Assembly: GCA_014804755.1 (NCBI GenBank)
Contig: JAAUZE010000003.1
Coordinates: 88,182-152,181, forward strand
DNA length: 64,000 bases
Direction: 5' to 3'
From: Lachnospiraceae bacterium
GTDB lineage: Bacteria; Bacillota; Clostridia; Lachnospirales; Lachnospiraceae
Position numbers and translations under genes: made by a program
The notes under the pieces: model-generated
Databases searched by the model: none
What the model was told of the DNA's origin: nothing
The model's input: only the letters and a program-made list of their open reading frames with translations
Shown: positions 32,761-42,857 of the stretch, piece after piece
Numbering within the stretch: position 1 is the first letter of the stretch
Layout of the letters: each line of letters starts with the position of its first letter

Positions 32761-33786
32761 ATGGATTACAAGTTGGCAGGCGTGGATATTGAGGCGGGCT
32801 ACCGGTCGGTGGAGTTGATGAAGCCGTATGTGAAAGAGACGATGAGACCGGAGGTGCTCGGTGGAATTGGCGGATTTTCCGGCGCGTTCTCGCTGGAAAA
32901 GATCAAAAACATGGAAAAGCCGGTTCTGCTTTCCGGCACGGACGGCGTCGGCACTAAGATCAAGCTTGCGTTTTTGCTTGATAAGCATGATACGGTCGGA
33001 ATCGACTGCGTTGCGATGTGCGTCAACGATGTGATCTGCGCGGGTGCGGAGCCGTTGTTCTTTTTGGATTATATCGCCTGCGGAAAAAATATTCCGGAAA
33101 AGATCGCAACAATCGTGAAAGGCGTAGCAGAGGGCTGTAAGCAGGCGGGCGCGGCATTGGTCGGCGGCGAGACGGCGGAGCATCCGGAGCTGATGCCGGA
33201 GGACGAATATGACCTTGCGGGATTTGCGGTCGGCGTGGCGGATGAAAAGGACTTGATCGACGGGCATGATCTTGCGGCGGGGGATGTGCTCATCGGTATC
33301 GCCTCAAGCGGCGTACATAGTAACGGTTTTTCTCTCGTGCGCAAAGTATTTGATATGACGAAGGAGAGTCTGGATACTTATTATGAGGAGCTTGGCGCGA
33401 CGCTCGGCGAGACGCTGCTTGCTCCGACAAAGATTTATGTGAAGGCATTAAAGAGCGTGCGCGACGCAGGGGTTACGATCAAGGCGTGCAGCCATATCAC
33501 GGGCGGCGGCTTCTACGAAAATATCCCGCGTATGTTAAAAGACGGCGTTCGTGCGGTCGTTCATAAAGATTCTTATGAGGTTCCCGCAATCTTTAGGCTG
33601 CTTCAGAAAAAGGGAAATATTGATGAAACGATCATGTATAATACCTATAATATGGGAATCGGCATGATCGCGGCGGTTGCGGCGGACGATGTGAAACGTG
33701 CCATGGAGGCATTACAGGCGGCTGGAGAGACGCCCTATGTGATCGGTGAGATCGAGGCGGGCGAAAAGGGAGTGGTCTTATGCTGA
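32761..33786 (+). CDS. purM: Phosphoribosylformylglycinamidine cyclo-ligase (AIR synthetase)
   Basis: A 341-residue AIR synthetase. The motif [13 protein letters not shown] (about 58-70) and the ATP-binding segment [14 protein letters not shown] are diagnostic; [15 protein letters not shown] lies in the C-terminal domain. AAAGGAGCAG precedes the ATG. It overlaps purN by 7 nt, supporting translational coupling. Confidence 0.95.
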   Translation: MDYKLAGVDIEAGYRSVELMKPYVKETMRPEVLGGIGGFSGAFSLEKIKNMEKPVLLSGTDGVGTKIKLAFLLDKHDTVGIDCVAMCVNDVICAGAEPLFFLDYIACGKNIPEKIATIVKGVAEGCKQAGAALVGGETAEHPELMPEDEYDLAGFAVGVADEKDLIDGHDLAAGDVLIGIASSGVHSNGFSLVRKVFDMTKESLDTYYEELGATLGETLLAPTKIYVKALKSVRDAGVTIKACSHITGGGFYENIPRMLKDGVRAVVHKDSYEVPAIFRLLQKKGNIDETIMYNTYNMGIGMIAAVAADDVKRAMEALQAAGETPYVIGEIEAGEKGVVLC

Positions 33787-34394
33787 ACATCGTAGTGTGC
33801 GTTTCGGGCGGCGGAACGAATTTACAGGCGATCATGGACGCCATTGACACAGGGAGGATCGCGGATACGCGGATTCTGCGGGTCATCAGCAACAATCATA
33901 ATGCATATGCCCTGACGCGGGCGAAGGAGCACGGCATCGACGCGATATGTGTTTCACCGCGCGATCATGAGACGAGGGAATTGTTTCACCAGGCGTTGTT
34001 ACAGGCAGTTGACGAGGTGAAGCCTGATCTGATTGTGCTTGCGGGCTTTTTAGTCGTGATCCCGCAGGAAATGATAAGACGTTATGTAAACCGCATTATC
34101 AACATCCATCCCTCTCTGATCCCTTCATTCTGCGGAACGGGGTACTACGGGTTGAAGGTGCATGAGGCAGCACTTGCGCGCGGCGTGAAGGTGACGGGCG
34201 CAACCGTACATTTCGTGGATGAAGGAACGGATACGGGCCCCATTCTGTTACAGAAAGCGGTTGAGGTGAAAGAGGGCGATACGCCGAAGATATTGCAGCA
34301 GCGTGTGATGGAACAGGCAGAGTGGATTATTTTACCTCAGGCGATCGACATGATCGCCCAAAATGCAAAGAGTGAGAAGGGAGCAGCGAAATAA
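33780..34394 (+). CDS. purN: Phosphoribosylglycinamide formyltransferase
   Basis: A 204-residue GAR transformylase: N-terminal [18 protein letters not shown], active-site block [11 protein letters not shown] and [20 protein letters not shown], with the catalytic Asn/His/Asp triad in NIHP and TGP. Uses 10-formyl-THF. Starts within the purM end and is followed closely by purD. Confidence 0.95.
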   Translation: MLNIVVCVSGGGTNLQAIMDAIDTGRIADTRILRVISNNHNAYALTRAKEHGIDAICVSPRDHETRELFHQALLQAVDEVKPDLIVLAGFLVVIPQEMIRRYVNRIINIHPSLIPSFCGTGYYGLKVHEAALARGVKVTGATVHFVDEGTDTGPILLQKAVEVKEGDTPKILQQRVMEQAEWIILPQAIDMIAQNAKSEKGAAK

Positions 34395-34395
34395 A

Positions 34396-35709
34396 ATGAA
34401 CATTCTGATAGTGGGAAGCGGTGGGAGAGAGCATGCCATCGCGGCAAGCGTCGCGAAGAGCGGGCGCGTGAAGAAGATTTACTGCGCACCCGGGAATGCG
34501 GGTATCGGTATGCTCGCGGAGTGTGTGCCGATCGGCGCGATGGAATTTGAGAAGCTTGTCGCGTTTGCAAAGGAAAAAGCGATCGACATGGTGATCGTCG
34601 GCATGGACGATCCGCTTGTAGGCGGTCTGGTCGATGAACTGGAGGCGGCCGGCATTCCCGCTTTCGGACCGAATAAAAATGCGGCGATCTTGGAGGGCAG
34701 TAAGGCGTTTTCCAAAGATCTGATGAAAAAATACGGCATTCCGACAGCGGCGTACGAGACGTTCGAGCGTGCGCAGGATGCGGAGGAGTACTTAAAGAAG
34801 CAGGCATCCTTCCCGATCGTGTTAAAAGCGGACGGCTTGGCGCTCGGAAAAGGCGTACTCATCTGTAACACGCTTGATGAGGCGCTTTCCGGCGTGAAAG
34901 AGATCATGGAGGATAAGAAGTTCGGCTCTGCCGGAAACCGCATGGTCGTCGAGGAATTCCTCACGGGACGAGAGGTGAGCGTTCTCTCGTTCGTGGACGG
35001 GAAAACCATTAAGATCATGTCGTCCGCGCAGGATCACAAGCGTGCGAAGGACGGCGATCAGGGCTTAAATACCGGTGGCATGGGAACTTTTTCGCCCAGC
35101 CCTTTCTATACGGACGAGGTGGATGCGTTCTGCAAAAAGTATATCTACCAGGCGACTGTGGACGCGATGGCGGCGGAGGGAAGGCCGTTTCGCGGCGTGA
35201 TCTTTTTCGGATTGATCCTGACAGAGAAGGGACCGCGCGTTTTAGAGTATAATGCGCGTTTCGGCGATCCCGAGGCACAGGTCGTTCTGCCGAGAATGAA
35301 AAACGACATCGTCGATGTCTGTGAGGCTTGTATCAACGGTACGTTAGATCAGATCGATCTGCAGTTTGAGGACAATGCGGCAGTCTGTGTGGTTCTTGCA
35401 TCTGACGGCTATCCCGTAGCCTACGAAAAGGGGTTTGAGATCACGGGGCTTGAGAAATTTACGGAAAAAGAGGATTATTTTTGTTTCCATGCGGGAACCA
35501 AAACGGATGAACAGGGCAGGATCGTCACAAATGGCGGACGCGTGCTTGGGATCACAGCGCTCGGAGGGGACTTGGAGACGGCGCGGGGAAAGGCGTATGA
35601 AGCGGTTGAATGGGTGGATTTTGCCAACAAATATATGAGACATGATATTGGGAAATCCATTCAGGAGAGCAAGGGAAACGCTGATTCATCGGCATTTCCC
35701 TCGAAATAA
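34396..35709 (+). CDS. purD: Phosphoribosylamine-glycine ligase
   Basis: A 437-residue GAR synthetase starting MNILIVGSGGREHA; GGGAGC lies 11 nt upstream and the two bases between the purN stop and this ATG give tight coupling. ATP-grasp features: FPIVLKADGLALGKGVLI (about 143-160), EEFLTGREVSVLSF and VLEYNARFGDPEAQ (metal-binding). It completes the pur cluster here; purF, purL, purC, purH are not in the window. Confidence 0.95.
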   Translation: MNILIVGSGGREHAIAASVAKSGRVKKIYCAPGNAGIGMLAECVPIGAMEFEKLVAFAKEKAIDMVIVGMDDPLVGGLVDELEAAGIPAFGPNKNAAILEGSKAFSKDLMKKYGIPTAAYETFERAQDAEEYLKKQASFPIVLKADGLALGKGVLICNTLDEALSGVKEIMEDKKFGSAGNRMVVEEFLTGREVSVLSFVDGKTIKIMSSAQDHKRAKDGDQGLNTGGMGTFSPSPFYTDEVDAFCKKYIYQATVDAMAAEGRPFRGVIFFGLILTEKGPRVLEYNARFGDPEAQVVLPRMKNDIVDVCEACINGTLDQIDLQFEDNAAVCVVLASDGYPVAYEKGFEITGLEKFTEKEDYFCFHAGTKTDEQGRIVTNGGRVLGITALGGDLETARGKAYEAVEWVDFANKYMRHDIGKSIQESKGNADSSAFPSK

Positions 35710-35741
35710 AGTGTAATGGAGTAGGGGTGGAGGCGTTTACG

Positions 35742-36230
35742 ATGGAAAACGAAAAGGAGAATAGCAGGGAAGCTCGTTTGGATCAACTGCTTATGGGCGA
35801 TTATCACAGACCGGTGCATTGTCCGGAATGCGGCGGCGTAATGGTCTTCAAAGGTGTGGGCGAATATGAGTGCGAGGACTGCGGTAAGATGGAAATGGAC
35901 GATTACGGCAAGGTGCGGGCATATGTTGAGAAGCACAAGGGTGCAACCATGGTAGATGTGGAGCTCGAAACAGGCGTGAAACAAAAGGCCATCCGGAAAA
36001 TGCTTCGGGAGGAACGGCTTGAGGTGACGGCGGATTCCAAGACATTCCTGCGCTGCGAGGTATGCGGGGAGGCAATCCGATCCGGAAGATTCTGCCAGAA
36101 ATGTAAAGTCAATGTCAACCGCAGGATCGAGGAGCAGGCACGCTCACAGAAGAACAATGCACTGGCAGGCTTCGGATTGGATAGGCCTAAGGGAGACGAG
36201 GGCGAAAAACGTTTTGTCCGCAGCAAGTGA
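35742..36230 (+). CDS. Zinc-ribbon/HTH protein, YvyF-like, function unknown
   Basis: A 162-residue protein starting at ATG 35742 with GGTGGAGG 8 nt upstream. It has two zinc ribbons: HCPECGGVM...CEDCGKM (residues 25-50) and CEVCGEAI...CQKCKV (about 105-125), around a helical stretch MVDVELETGVKQKAIRKML that looks like a helix-turn-helix. The order resembles the flagellar-operon protein YvyF, but no flagellar genes are near. Possible regulator of the downstream SH3/cadherin protein or clpC; function unproven. Confidence 0.5.
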   Translation: MENEKENSREARLDQLLMGDYHRPVHCPECGGVMVFKGVGEYECEDCGKMEMDDYGKVRAYVEKHKGATMVDVELETGVKQKAIRKMLREERLEVTADSKTFLRCEVCGEAIRSGRFCQKCKVNVNRRIEEQARSQKNNALAGFGLDRPKGDEGEKRFVRSK

Positions 36231-36324
36231 TTTGGATATGCCGACGGCTGTCCGAAAGGCAATGGCAAGTCTGTGGGCATGCGCGCGGCTGCATGTACCG
36301 ACGGACAGGAAGGTATGAAAGAGT

Positions 36325-37803
36325 ATGGTGAAAATACGGATGAAAAGCATGAGAAAATATATCGGAAGACTTTGCGGCTGTGTGTCGCTGTCATTTTTGC
36401 TTGCGTTTGCGATAGGTACGTTGACAGCGTATGCATATGTCAATACCTATGGTATCGTAAAAGAGGGAAACGGCGCGAACATCCGCCTGCAATCCTCGAC
36501 GGACAGCACGGCGATCGCCAGCGTTAAGGGCGGGGAGCGCGTGGAAATATGCGGCACGGAGGTCGGTGCGGACGGTTACACATGGTATAAAGTCTATGTA
36601 AATGGCAATACCATAGGATATATCAGAAGTGATCTGGTGACAGATACGGGAGAGAAGACCGGCTCCATTGCCGATGACGACCTTGTGGGAGGTACCGTGG
36701 GCGGACAGACAGGTGGGGGAGAGACACCGGCAGATGGTTCACAGCCGCCGGAGGCAGACGGAGAGGAACAGCCCGGAGACGAAGGCGGTATCCCCGAAGC
36801 ACCGGCAGACTCGGTTCCGGTCCAGCCGACGTTTTCCTCAAACGCAACACTGAGTGGACTGAGCATCAGTCCCGGAACACTGGTTCCCGCGTTTTCACCG
36901 GAAATCACACAATATACGATCACAGTTGATGAAAAAACAACTTCGCTCACCGCATTCGGCAGACCGTCGGACGAAAACGCCATTGTCAGTGAAAATTACG
37001 GCTTTTCGAATCTGCAGCCGGGCAGCAATATGGCGGTGATCACCGTGCAGGCGGCGGACGGATCCAAACTGAGCTATCTGTTTACCGTAAACCGCGGCGA
37101 GGCATCCGAGGAAATGCATTATGCGGTGCCCTATCCGGTCGGAGGCGCATCGGGAACGGCAGCAGGGTCCGCAGCAAAGGAAAAAGGAAGTTCCCATATC
37201 GGGTGGATCATTTTTCTTTTGATCCTTGTTGTGGCAATGGCAGTCCTTCTTGTGCTGATGGGGCTGAGGATCAGAGATTACCGCAGAGATCTGTACGGCG
37301 AAAGCGAGCAGGAATTTCATTTGCGCAATATCCTTCCGAAGGGAAGCGTTTTCGACAAAGCCGGGGGACGGCGGGAGTATCGGAGCAGAAGACGCGCAAA
37401 GGGCAATGATTATGAAGAGGATGACGGGGAAGACGAAGAGGATGGAGAATATGACCCTGAGGATGAGGAAACGGAGGACAATGGCTATTCTGTCTCGGAC
37501 AGCATAGAGGTCAGTCCCATCTCCACATCGTCCCTTGCGGGAGCGCCGGGGGAAGCGGACGGACAGTCTGCGGGCGAGGATTATGCCGCGGAGGATGGTT
37601 TTCTCTATGACATGAAATACACGGACGGCGAGGCGGACGATACAGAGGAAAACATGGATGAGGATGCGTTGGAGGATATTACGGAGCGGAACTCCACGAT
37701 CAATGACCACAGAACGGATCAGGATGTATGGAAATCCGTGAATTTTATGACGCCCTCCGACGATCTGGAATTTGAATTTTTGGATTTGGATGATAATGAA
37801 TAG
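36325..37803 (+). CDS. SH3/cadherin-like membrane protein upstream of clpC
   Basis: A 492-residue protein. Basic start and membrane signal (residues 10-32), then an SH3-like domain (YGIVKEGNGANIRLQSS to RSDLVTDTG, about 36-95), a low-complexity Pro/Gly/Glu linker, a cadherin-like beta domain (ATLSGLSISPGTLVPAF to AADGSKLSYLFTVNRG, about 172-252), a second membrane helix (IGWIIFLLILVVAMAVLLVL, about 290-310), and a long acidic cytoplasmic tail (EEDDGEDEEDGEYDPEDEE). The gene ends 14 nt before clpC starts, so the two are probably one operon. Likely an envelope sensor or anchor; function not known. Confidence 0.7.
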   Translation: MVKIRMKSMRKYIGRLCGCVSLSFLLAFAIGTLTAYAYVNTYGIVKEGNGANIRLQSSTDSTAIASVKGGERVEICGTEVGADGYTWYKVYVNGNTIGYIRSDLVTDTGEKTGSIADDDLVGGTVGGQTGGGETPADGSQPPEADGEEQPGDEGGIPEAPADSVPVQPTFSSNATLSGLSISPGTLVPAFSPEITQYTITVDEKTTSLTAFGRPSDENAIVSENYGFSNLQPGSNMAVITVQAADGSKLSYLFTVNRGEASEEMHYAVPYPVGGASGTAAGSAAKEKGSSHIGWIIFLLILVVAMAVLLVLMGLRIRDYRRDLYGESEQEFHLRNILPKGSVFDKAGGRREYRSRRRAKGNDYEEDDGEDEEDGEYDPEDEETEDNGYSVSDSIEVSPISTSSLAGAPGEADGQSAGEDYAAEDGFLYDMKYTDGEADDTEENMDEDALEDITERNSTINDHRTDQDVWKSVNFMTPSDDLEFEFLDLDDNE

Positions 37804-37817
37804 GAGTGAACCGGTGC

Positions 37818-40271
37818 ATGCAGTCAGAATTTACCGATAAAGCAACTGCGGCGCTGCACTTAGCGGCGCGGACGGCAGCATCACTCTATCAGAATTATGT
37901 CGGGACAGAACACATTCTGGTAGGGTTGATGCGGGAGCGCACAGGTGTCGCGGCGAGCGTGCTTGCCGAGAACGGTGTGGATGAAAAAAAGACGATTGAA
38001 ATGATCAAGGATCTGGTCGTTCCTACGGGTTCGATGCTTTTGAGCGAAAGGGACGGATATTCGCCGAAGGCGGCGGAGGTTTTGGAGGAAAGCCACAGGC
38101 AGGCGGCGCGTTTCGGTTCAAAAAAGACCGGAACCGAGCATATTCTTCTTGCACTGTTAAAGGACGGGGACAATGTGGCGGTACGCCTCTTAAACTCGCT
38201 TGGCATCGGCATACAAAAGCTGTATGTGGATATTCTTGTGGCAATGGGTGAGGACGGCTCGCTCTATAAGGAAGATTTGGGACTCCGTAAGCGGCGGCAG
38301 AATGGAAAAAGAGAGCACCAGAGCGTGCTTGCGCAGTATAGCCGCAATCTGACGGAATTGGCGAAGGAAGGCAGACTTGATCCGGTCATCGGGCGCGATA
38401 ATGAGATTCGGCGTGTCATTCAGATTCTGAGCCGCAGGACAAAAAACAATCCCTGTCTGATCGGGGAACCGGGCGTTGGTAAAACAGCGATCGCGGAAGG
38501 GCTGGCGGCGCGCATTGTCGCGGGGGATGTGCCTGATACCGTAAAGGATAAGCAGGTCATGACACTTGATTTATCGGGCATGGTTGCGGGAAGCAAGTAC
38601 CGCGGAGAGTTTGAGGAGCGTGTCAAACGGATCATCAAAGAAGTAACAGAGGCGGGGAATGTGCTTCTGTTTTTGGATGAGCTTCACACGCTGATCGGCG
38701 CGGGCGGCGCGGAGGGCGCCATTGACGCTTCCAATATTCTAAAGCCGTCCTTGGCGCGCGGAGAGCTGCAGCTCATCGGAGCGACGACCATTGCGGAATA
38801 CCGCAAATATATTGAGAAGGATGCGGCGCTTGAACGGCGTTTTCAGCCCGTGACGGTCGATGAGCCGAACGAGGAGGAAGCAATCGGCATCCTCATGGGG
38901 ATCCGGGAAAAATATGAGGAGCATCACGGTGTTGTGATCTCCGATGAGGCGGTCGTGTCAGCGGTGAAATTGTCCGAGCGCTATATCAACGACAGAAATC
39001 TGCCCGATAAGGCCATCGATCTGATTGACGAGGCATCCGCAGCGCTTGCGCTGCGCGGCATGGAGCTGCCGGAGCAGCTCATCAGACAGGAGGAGGAGAT
39101 CGCAAATTACGATGTGCTGATCGAACGATCCTTAAAGTTTGAGGCGTATGCACAGGCGGGTGAGCAGAAACGTCAGCAGGATCAGCTCGCACGCAAATAT
39201 AAACGGGCGTTGGAACGCTATAAAAAGAAACAATTGGAGACAGGGCTTGTTGTAAAGGAAAACGACATTGCGCAGGCAGTGGCGATGTGGACCAAGATTC
39301 CGGTCAGCAAGCTGACGGAAAAAGAGAGCAGCCGGCTTCTGAAAATGGAATCGATCCTGCATAAGCGGGTGATCGGGCAGGAGGAGGCCGTGAACGCGGT
39401 TTCCCGCGCGATCCGGCGGGGACGTGTGGGGCTGCAGGATCCGAACCGTCCGATTGCGTCGTTTTTATTTTTGGGACCGACCGGCGTCGGTAAGACGGAG
39501 CTGTCGAAAGCACTCGCCGAGGCGATGTTCGGGACGGAGAGCGCTTTGATCCGCGTTGATATGAGCGAGTATATGGAATCGCATTCCGTTTCCAAAATGA
39601 TCGGTTCGCCGCCGGGATATGTCGGTTTTGACGAGGGCGGGCAGTTGAGCGACAAGGTTCGCCGTAACCCGTACTCCGTGATTTTATTTGACGAGATTGA
39701 AAAAGCGCATCCCGATGTGTTCAATATCCTACTGCAGGTGTTGGATGACGGACATATCACAGACTCCAAGGGGCGCAAGGTCAATTTCAAGAATACGATC
39801 ATCATTATGACATCCAATGCGGGCGCAAAGCGTATTGTGGAGCCCAAAAATTTAGGCTTTGCGGCGCAGACAACACAAAAGCAGAGTTATGAGCAGATGA
39901 AGAGCGGCGTGATGGAGGAGGTAAAAAAACTTTTTAAGCCGGAGTTTATCAACCGGATCGATGAGATCATGGTGTTTGAGGCGCTGACAAAAAAGGATAT
40001 GGCGCAGATCGTGACGCTGCTCACCAAAAATCTTTGCAGCCGCTGTGCAGCGCAGCTCAGTATCGACTTAACGATCACATCCGCCGTGAAAGAGGAGCTG
40101 GTAAAGAAGCATACGGACTTAAAAATGGGCGCAAGACCGTTGAAGCGCGCCATTCAGAGTCAGATAGAAGACGCGTTATCCGAGGAGATCCTTGCGGGGA
40201 GAGTCAAGCCGGGCGATAAGGTTTCGACTGCGCTAAAGGATAAGAAGATCGCGTTTGTGGTAAAAGCGTGA
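37818..40271 (+). CDS. clpC: ClpC-type AAA+ ATPase (Hsp100)
   Basis: An 817-residue protease ATPase starting at ATG 37818 (a GTG 12 nt earlier overlaps the AGGAG site). Layout: N-domain with [16 protein letters not shown] and [13 protein letters not shown]-1 with Walker [10 protein letters not shown] and [19 protein letters not shown]; the coiled M-domain (about residues 390-480); AAA-2 with Walker [21 protein letters not shown] and [21 protein letters not shown]-terminal domain. It feeds unfolded proteins to ClpP. In Bacillus it sits after ctsR-mcsA-mcsB; here those three are absent and a small protein and radA follow. Confidence 0.95.
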   Translation: MQSEFTDKATAALHLAARTAASLYQNYVGTEHILVGLMRERTGVAASVLAENGVDEKKTIEMIKDLVVPTGSMLLSERDGYSPKAAEVLEESHRQAARFGSKKTGTEHILLALLKDGDNVAVRLLNSLGIGIQKLYVDILVAMGEDGSLYKEDLGLRKRRQNGKREHQSVLAQYSRNLTELAKEGRLDPVIGRDNEIRRVIQILSRRTKNNPCLIGEPGVGKTAIAEGLAARIVAGDVPDTVKDKQVMTLDLSGMVAGSKYRGEFEERVKRIIKEVTEAGNVLLFLDELHTLIGAGGAEGAIDASNILKPSLARGELQLIGATTIAEYRKYIEKDAALERRFQPVTVDEPNEEEAIGILMGIREKYEEHHGVVISDEAVVSAVKLSERYINDRNLPDKAIDLIDEASAALALRGMELPEQLIRQEEEIANYDVLIERSLKFEAYAQAGEQKRQQDQLARKYKRALERYKKKQLETGLVVKENDIAQAVAMWTKIPVSKLTEKESSRLLKMESILHKRVIGQEEAVNAVSRAIRRGRVGLQDPNRPIASFLFLGPTGVGKTELSKALAEAMFGTESALIRVDMSEYMESHSVSKMIGSPPGYVGFDEGGQLSDKVRRNPYSVILFDEIEKAHPDVFNILLQVLDDGHITDSKGRKVNFKNTIIIMTSNAGAKRIVEPKNLGFAAQTTQKQSYEQMKSGVMEEVKKLFKPEFINRIDEIMVFEALTKKDMAQIVTLLTKNLCSRCAAQLSIDLTITSAVKEELVKKHTDLKMGARPLKRAIQSQIEDALSEEILAGRVKPGDKVSTALKDKKIAFVVKA

Positions 40272-40322
40272 AAAGAATGATAATGTACTTTTAATAAGAT
40301 AAATGAATAGGAGGACAAAAGA

Positions 40323-40736
40323 ATGGCAGTAGTGGAGCAGTTACTTCGTCCGGAGGCTGACGGAACGATCAGCTTCGGCAATCACACGCTTGGGACAAAG
40401 GCAAAGCTGGAGGATTTTCCGCATGGGGGAGACCTGTATAAGGTAAAAACGTATCAGACCATGACAAAGCTGGAGAAGAACGGCATGTTTGTGTATGAGT
40501 CCGTTCCCGGTACGAGCGTATTGAACTTTGCGGAAAATGAGGGTGGTGTGAGCTTTCTCGTGGAGGGAAACGAGGATGCGCAGATTACGGTCGGATTGGC
40601 GGATGACACGGAATATGAAGTAACGATCGGCGAAGAGAATGTCGGAAAGATGAAAACAAACCTTGGCGGAAAGCTGATGTTGAGCGTAGAGCTTGCAGGC
40701 GCCGGAGAAGTTGCGGTAAAGATCAGCAGATCATAA
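40323..40736 (+). CDS. Small conserved protein (often mislabelled 'endosialidase')
   Basis: A 137-residue beta-rich protein with an AGGAGG site 8 nt upstream. It starts MAVVEQLLRPEADGTISFGN, continues LYKVKTYQTMTKLEKNG and FVYESVPGTSVLNF, and ends with a Val-rich strand region. Similar proteins from Lachnospiraceae are labelled endosialidase in databases, but no catalytic site is visible and the label is doubtful. Lies between clpC and radA, so it may act in stress or envelope maintenance. Confidence 0.6.
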   Translation: MAVVEQLLRPEADGTISFGNHTLGTKAKLEDFPHGGDLYKVKTYQTMTKLEKNGMFVYESVPGTSVLNFAENEGGVSFLVEGNEDAQITVGLADDTEYEVTIGEENVGKMKTNLGGKLMLSVELAGAGEVAVKISRS

Positions 40737-40758
40737 AAAGCGCGTATATGGAGAATCG

Positions 40759-40790
40759 AACGTGCCATGTGGACTTCCATATGGCACGTT
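40759..40790 (+). terminator. Hairpin between the small conserved protein gene and radA
   Basis: AACGTGCCAT (40759-40768) pairs with ATGGCACGTT (40781-40790) with inner TGG/CCA. The following sequence (TCCTGTGTTTG) is only weakly T-rich, so termination is probably partial. Confidence 0.55.
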
Positions 40791-40832
40791 TCCTGTGTTT
40801 GACTGTAGAGAAAAGAAAAAGGGAGAAAATGA

Positions 40833-42215
40833 ATGGCGAAGGGAAAGGCGGCCAGTGTGTTTTTTTGCCAGAGCTGCGGCTATGAATCGGCAAAGTGGAT
40901 GGGACAGTGCCCGGGGTGTCGGGAGTGGAATACGTTTGTGGAAGAGCGCGTCGTAACGGGTCAGTCGGGAAGAGGCGAAAGGAAAGGCGGCATGAAAGCA
41001 GCGGCAGCGTCGCGCCCGATGGCGCTTAAGGAGATTTCCATGCAGCAGAGCGAGCGTGTGCTCACGCAGATCGGAGAACTGGACAGAGTGCTCGGCGGTG
41101 GGATCGTATCGGGTTCCCTTGTGCTGGTGGGAGGCGACCCCGGCATCGGGAAATCCACACTGCTCCTGCAGGCGTGCAGGGAGCTTGCCGCGCAGTCCTT
41201 ACGTGTTCTTTATATATCGGGGGAGGAATCCCTGCAGCAGATCAAGCTGCGTGCGATGCGGATCGGTGAATTTTCCGATGGCTTACAGCTTCTGTGCGAG
41301 ACTGATCTTAGTGTGATCGAGCAGGCAATCCGTGAGGCAAAGCCGCAGATCGTCGTCATTGACTCCATTCAAACGATGTACAGCGAGCAGGTTTCCTCTG
41401 CGCCGGGCAGCGTTTCGCAGGTGCGCGAATCGACCAATGTGTTTTTGCAGCTCGCAAAGGGGCTTGGAATTTCTATTTTTATCGTCGGTCATGTGACGAA
41501 GGAAGGAACGGTTGCGGGACCGCGCGTGTTGGAGCATATGGTGGATACCGTGCTTTATTTTGAGGGGGACAGGCATGCGTCGTACCGCATTTTGCGCGGG
41601 GTAAAAAACCGTTTCGGTTCCACGGATGAGATCGGTGTGTTTGAAATGCGCAGGGAAGGGCTTGCCGAGGTCAAAAATCCTTCCGAGTATATGCTGAGCG
41701 GGAAGCCGGAAGGCGCGAGCGGCTCTGTGGTCGCCTGCTCTCTGGAGGGGACAAGGACCATTCTTTTGGAGGTACAGGCGCTGGTGTGTCAAAGCAGCTT
41801 CGGCATTCCGCGCAGGCAGGCAAACGGCACGGACTTAAACCGTGTGAATCTGTTGATGGCGGTATTGGAAAAGCGGGTGGGCGTGCAATTATCGGGATGT
41901 GATGCGTATGTCAATTTAGCGGGGGGCATGCGGATCACGGAACCGGCAATGGACTTAGGGATTGTCATGGCAGTGGCATCCAGTCATAAGAATCGTCCCG
42001 TTGCGGAGAAAACAGTGGTGTTCGGAGAGGTGGGCTTAAGCGGCGAGGTGCGCGCGGTCAGCATGGCAAAGCAGCGTGTGGCGGAAGCAGCGAAGCTCGG
42101 TTTTACGACCTGTATCCTTCCGGAGGCGAATAAAGAGGCGCTTGGCAGCGAACTGCCTAAGGGAATCAAGGTGATCGGGGTAAAGTCGGTGGCCGATGCG
42201 ATTGCGGTGATCTGA
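40833..42215 (+). CDS. radA: DNA repair protein RadA
   Basis: A 460-residue RadA/Sms. N-terminal zinc finger FFCQSCGYESAKWMGQCPGC, Walker A GGDPGIGKSTLL (about 93-104), the RadA motif KNRFGSTDE, and a C-terminal Lon-like domain with the segment GGMRITEPAMDLGI. GGGAG 7 nt upstream supports the ATG. It remodels branched DNA in homologous recombination. It follows clpC and the small protein gene, matching the clpC-radA order of Gram-positive bacteria. Confidence 0.95.
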   Translation: MAKGKAASVFFCQSCGYESAKWMGQCPGCREWNTFVEERVVTGQSGRGERKGGMKAAAASRPMALKEISMQQSERVLTQIGELDRVLGGGIVSGSLVLVGGDPGIGKSTLLLQACRELAAQSLRVLYISGEESLQQIKLRAMRIGEFSDGLQLLCETDLSVIEQAIREAKPQIVVIDSIQTMYSEQVSSAPGSVSQVRESTNVFLQLAKGLGISIFIVGHVTKEGTVAGPRVLEHMVDTVLYFEGDRHASYRILRGVKNRFGSTDEIGVFEMRREGLAEVKNPSEYMLSGKPEGASGSVVACSLEGTRTILLEVQALVCQSSFGIPRRQANGTDLNRVNLLMAVLEKRVGVQLSGCDAYVNLAGGMRITEPAMDLGIVMAVASSHKNRPVAEKTVVFGEVGLSGEVRAVSMAKQRVAEAAKLGFTTCILPEANKEALGSELPKGIKVIGVKSVADAIAVI

Positions 42216-42240
42216 CTAAAAGCAGGGAAAGGAGCGGCAT

Positions 42241-42465
42241 ATGAATCTGGGAAATATGGCAAAAATGATGGGAGCATGGAACACATTTCAAAAAAATCAT
42301 CCGAAGTTTCCGGCATTTTGTAAGGCGGTGGCAAAAAAAGGACTTCGGGAGGACAGCGTGATCGAGGTGATCGTGACGACGCCGGACGGGGAACGGCTTG
42401 AGACAAGCATCAAGGTGCAGGAAAGTGATATCGAGCTGATCAAAGGGCTTGGCGGGATGATGTAA
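42241..42465 (+). CDS. Small conserved protein, function unknown
   Basis: A 74-residue protein with GGAGCGGCAT upstream. Helical N-terminus (MAKMMGAWNTFQKNHPKF) and a short beta-strand C-terminus (IEVIVTTPDGERLETSIKVQ). No recognised family; the tight ribosome site and position behind radA support it. Confidence 0.6.
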   Translation: MNLGNMAKMMGAWNTFQKNHPKFPAFCKAVAKKGLREDSVIEVIVTTPDGERLETSIKVQESDIELIKGLGGMM

Positions 42466-42554
42466 TGAAAAAAGTAAAAAGAGAAGATCGCGCGGTCATT
42501 CACCGGACGGTTGAATGCCGGCTTGTTCAGAGTTTGCAGAGTTTGCGGCGGTGA
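42465..42554 (+). CDS. Possible 29-residue coupled ORF
   Basis: An ATG overlapping the previous stop codon (TAATG) opens a 29-codon frame (MKKVKREDRAVIHRTVECRL and beyond). It is basic and ends before the tRNA promoter. The TAATG overlap would allow translational coupling, but no conservation can be shown. Confidence 0.25.
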   Translation: MKKVKREDRAVIHRTVECRLVQSLQSLRR

Positions 42555-42564
42555 AAATAAGTAC

Positions 42565-42594
42565 TTGTCAGCAGGTATTCTTTTGTGCTATAAT
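42565..42594 (+). promoter_or_regulatory. Promoter of tRNA-Trp
   Basis: TTGTCA (42565-42570) and TATAAT (42589-42594) with an 18-bp spacer, 30 nt before the tRNA start. Confidence 0.75.
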
Positions 42595-42623
42595 ACAACT
42601 CGGTAGTCACCTGCCAACTTCAT

Positions 42624-42694
42624 AGGGGAATCATACAGCGGCAGTATTGCGGTCTCCAAAACCGTTCACGGGGGTTCGAATCCCTCTTCCCCTG
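42624..42694 (+). tRNA. tRNA-Trp (anticodon CCA)
   Basis: A full cloverleaf can be drawn: acceptor AGGGGAA/TTCCCCT, a four-pair D stem ATAC/GTAT, anticodon stem GCGGT/ACCGT with loop CTCCAAA (anticodon CCA), a short variable region TCAC, and T arm GGGGG-TTCGAAT-CCCTC. The discriminator base is G; the CCA end is not encoded. Confidence 0.9.
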
Positions 42695-42699
42695 TTTCG

Positions 42700-42723
42700 G
42701 AACCCGGTAAGGTCAAAGGGTTC
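42700..42723 (+). terminator. Hairpin after tRNA-Trp
   Basis: GAACCC (42700-42705) pairs with GGGTTC (42718-42723), followed by ATTTATTAT. Probably ends the tRNA transcript. Confidence 0.5.
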
Positions 42724-42857
42724 ATTTATTATCTATATATCACACTATGTCAATAGAAGGCATGCGGCAAGGCAATGATTCTGTTGATAATCTTATGCTC
42801 AGAACGTCATCGGGCGCAGTTTCTCAAAAACAATCCAACAATCAAAGGAGGCAATTT

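Noticed and set aside
39218..39847. Minus-strand ORF inside clpC
   Set aside because: Shadow of clpC with low-complexity sequence and no start signal.
42624..42694. tRNA-Trp as attachment site of the element
   Set aside because: The integrase end lies near 28.5 kb, 14 kb away, and no element genes adjoin the tRNA.
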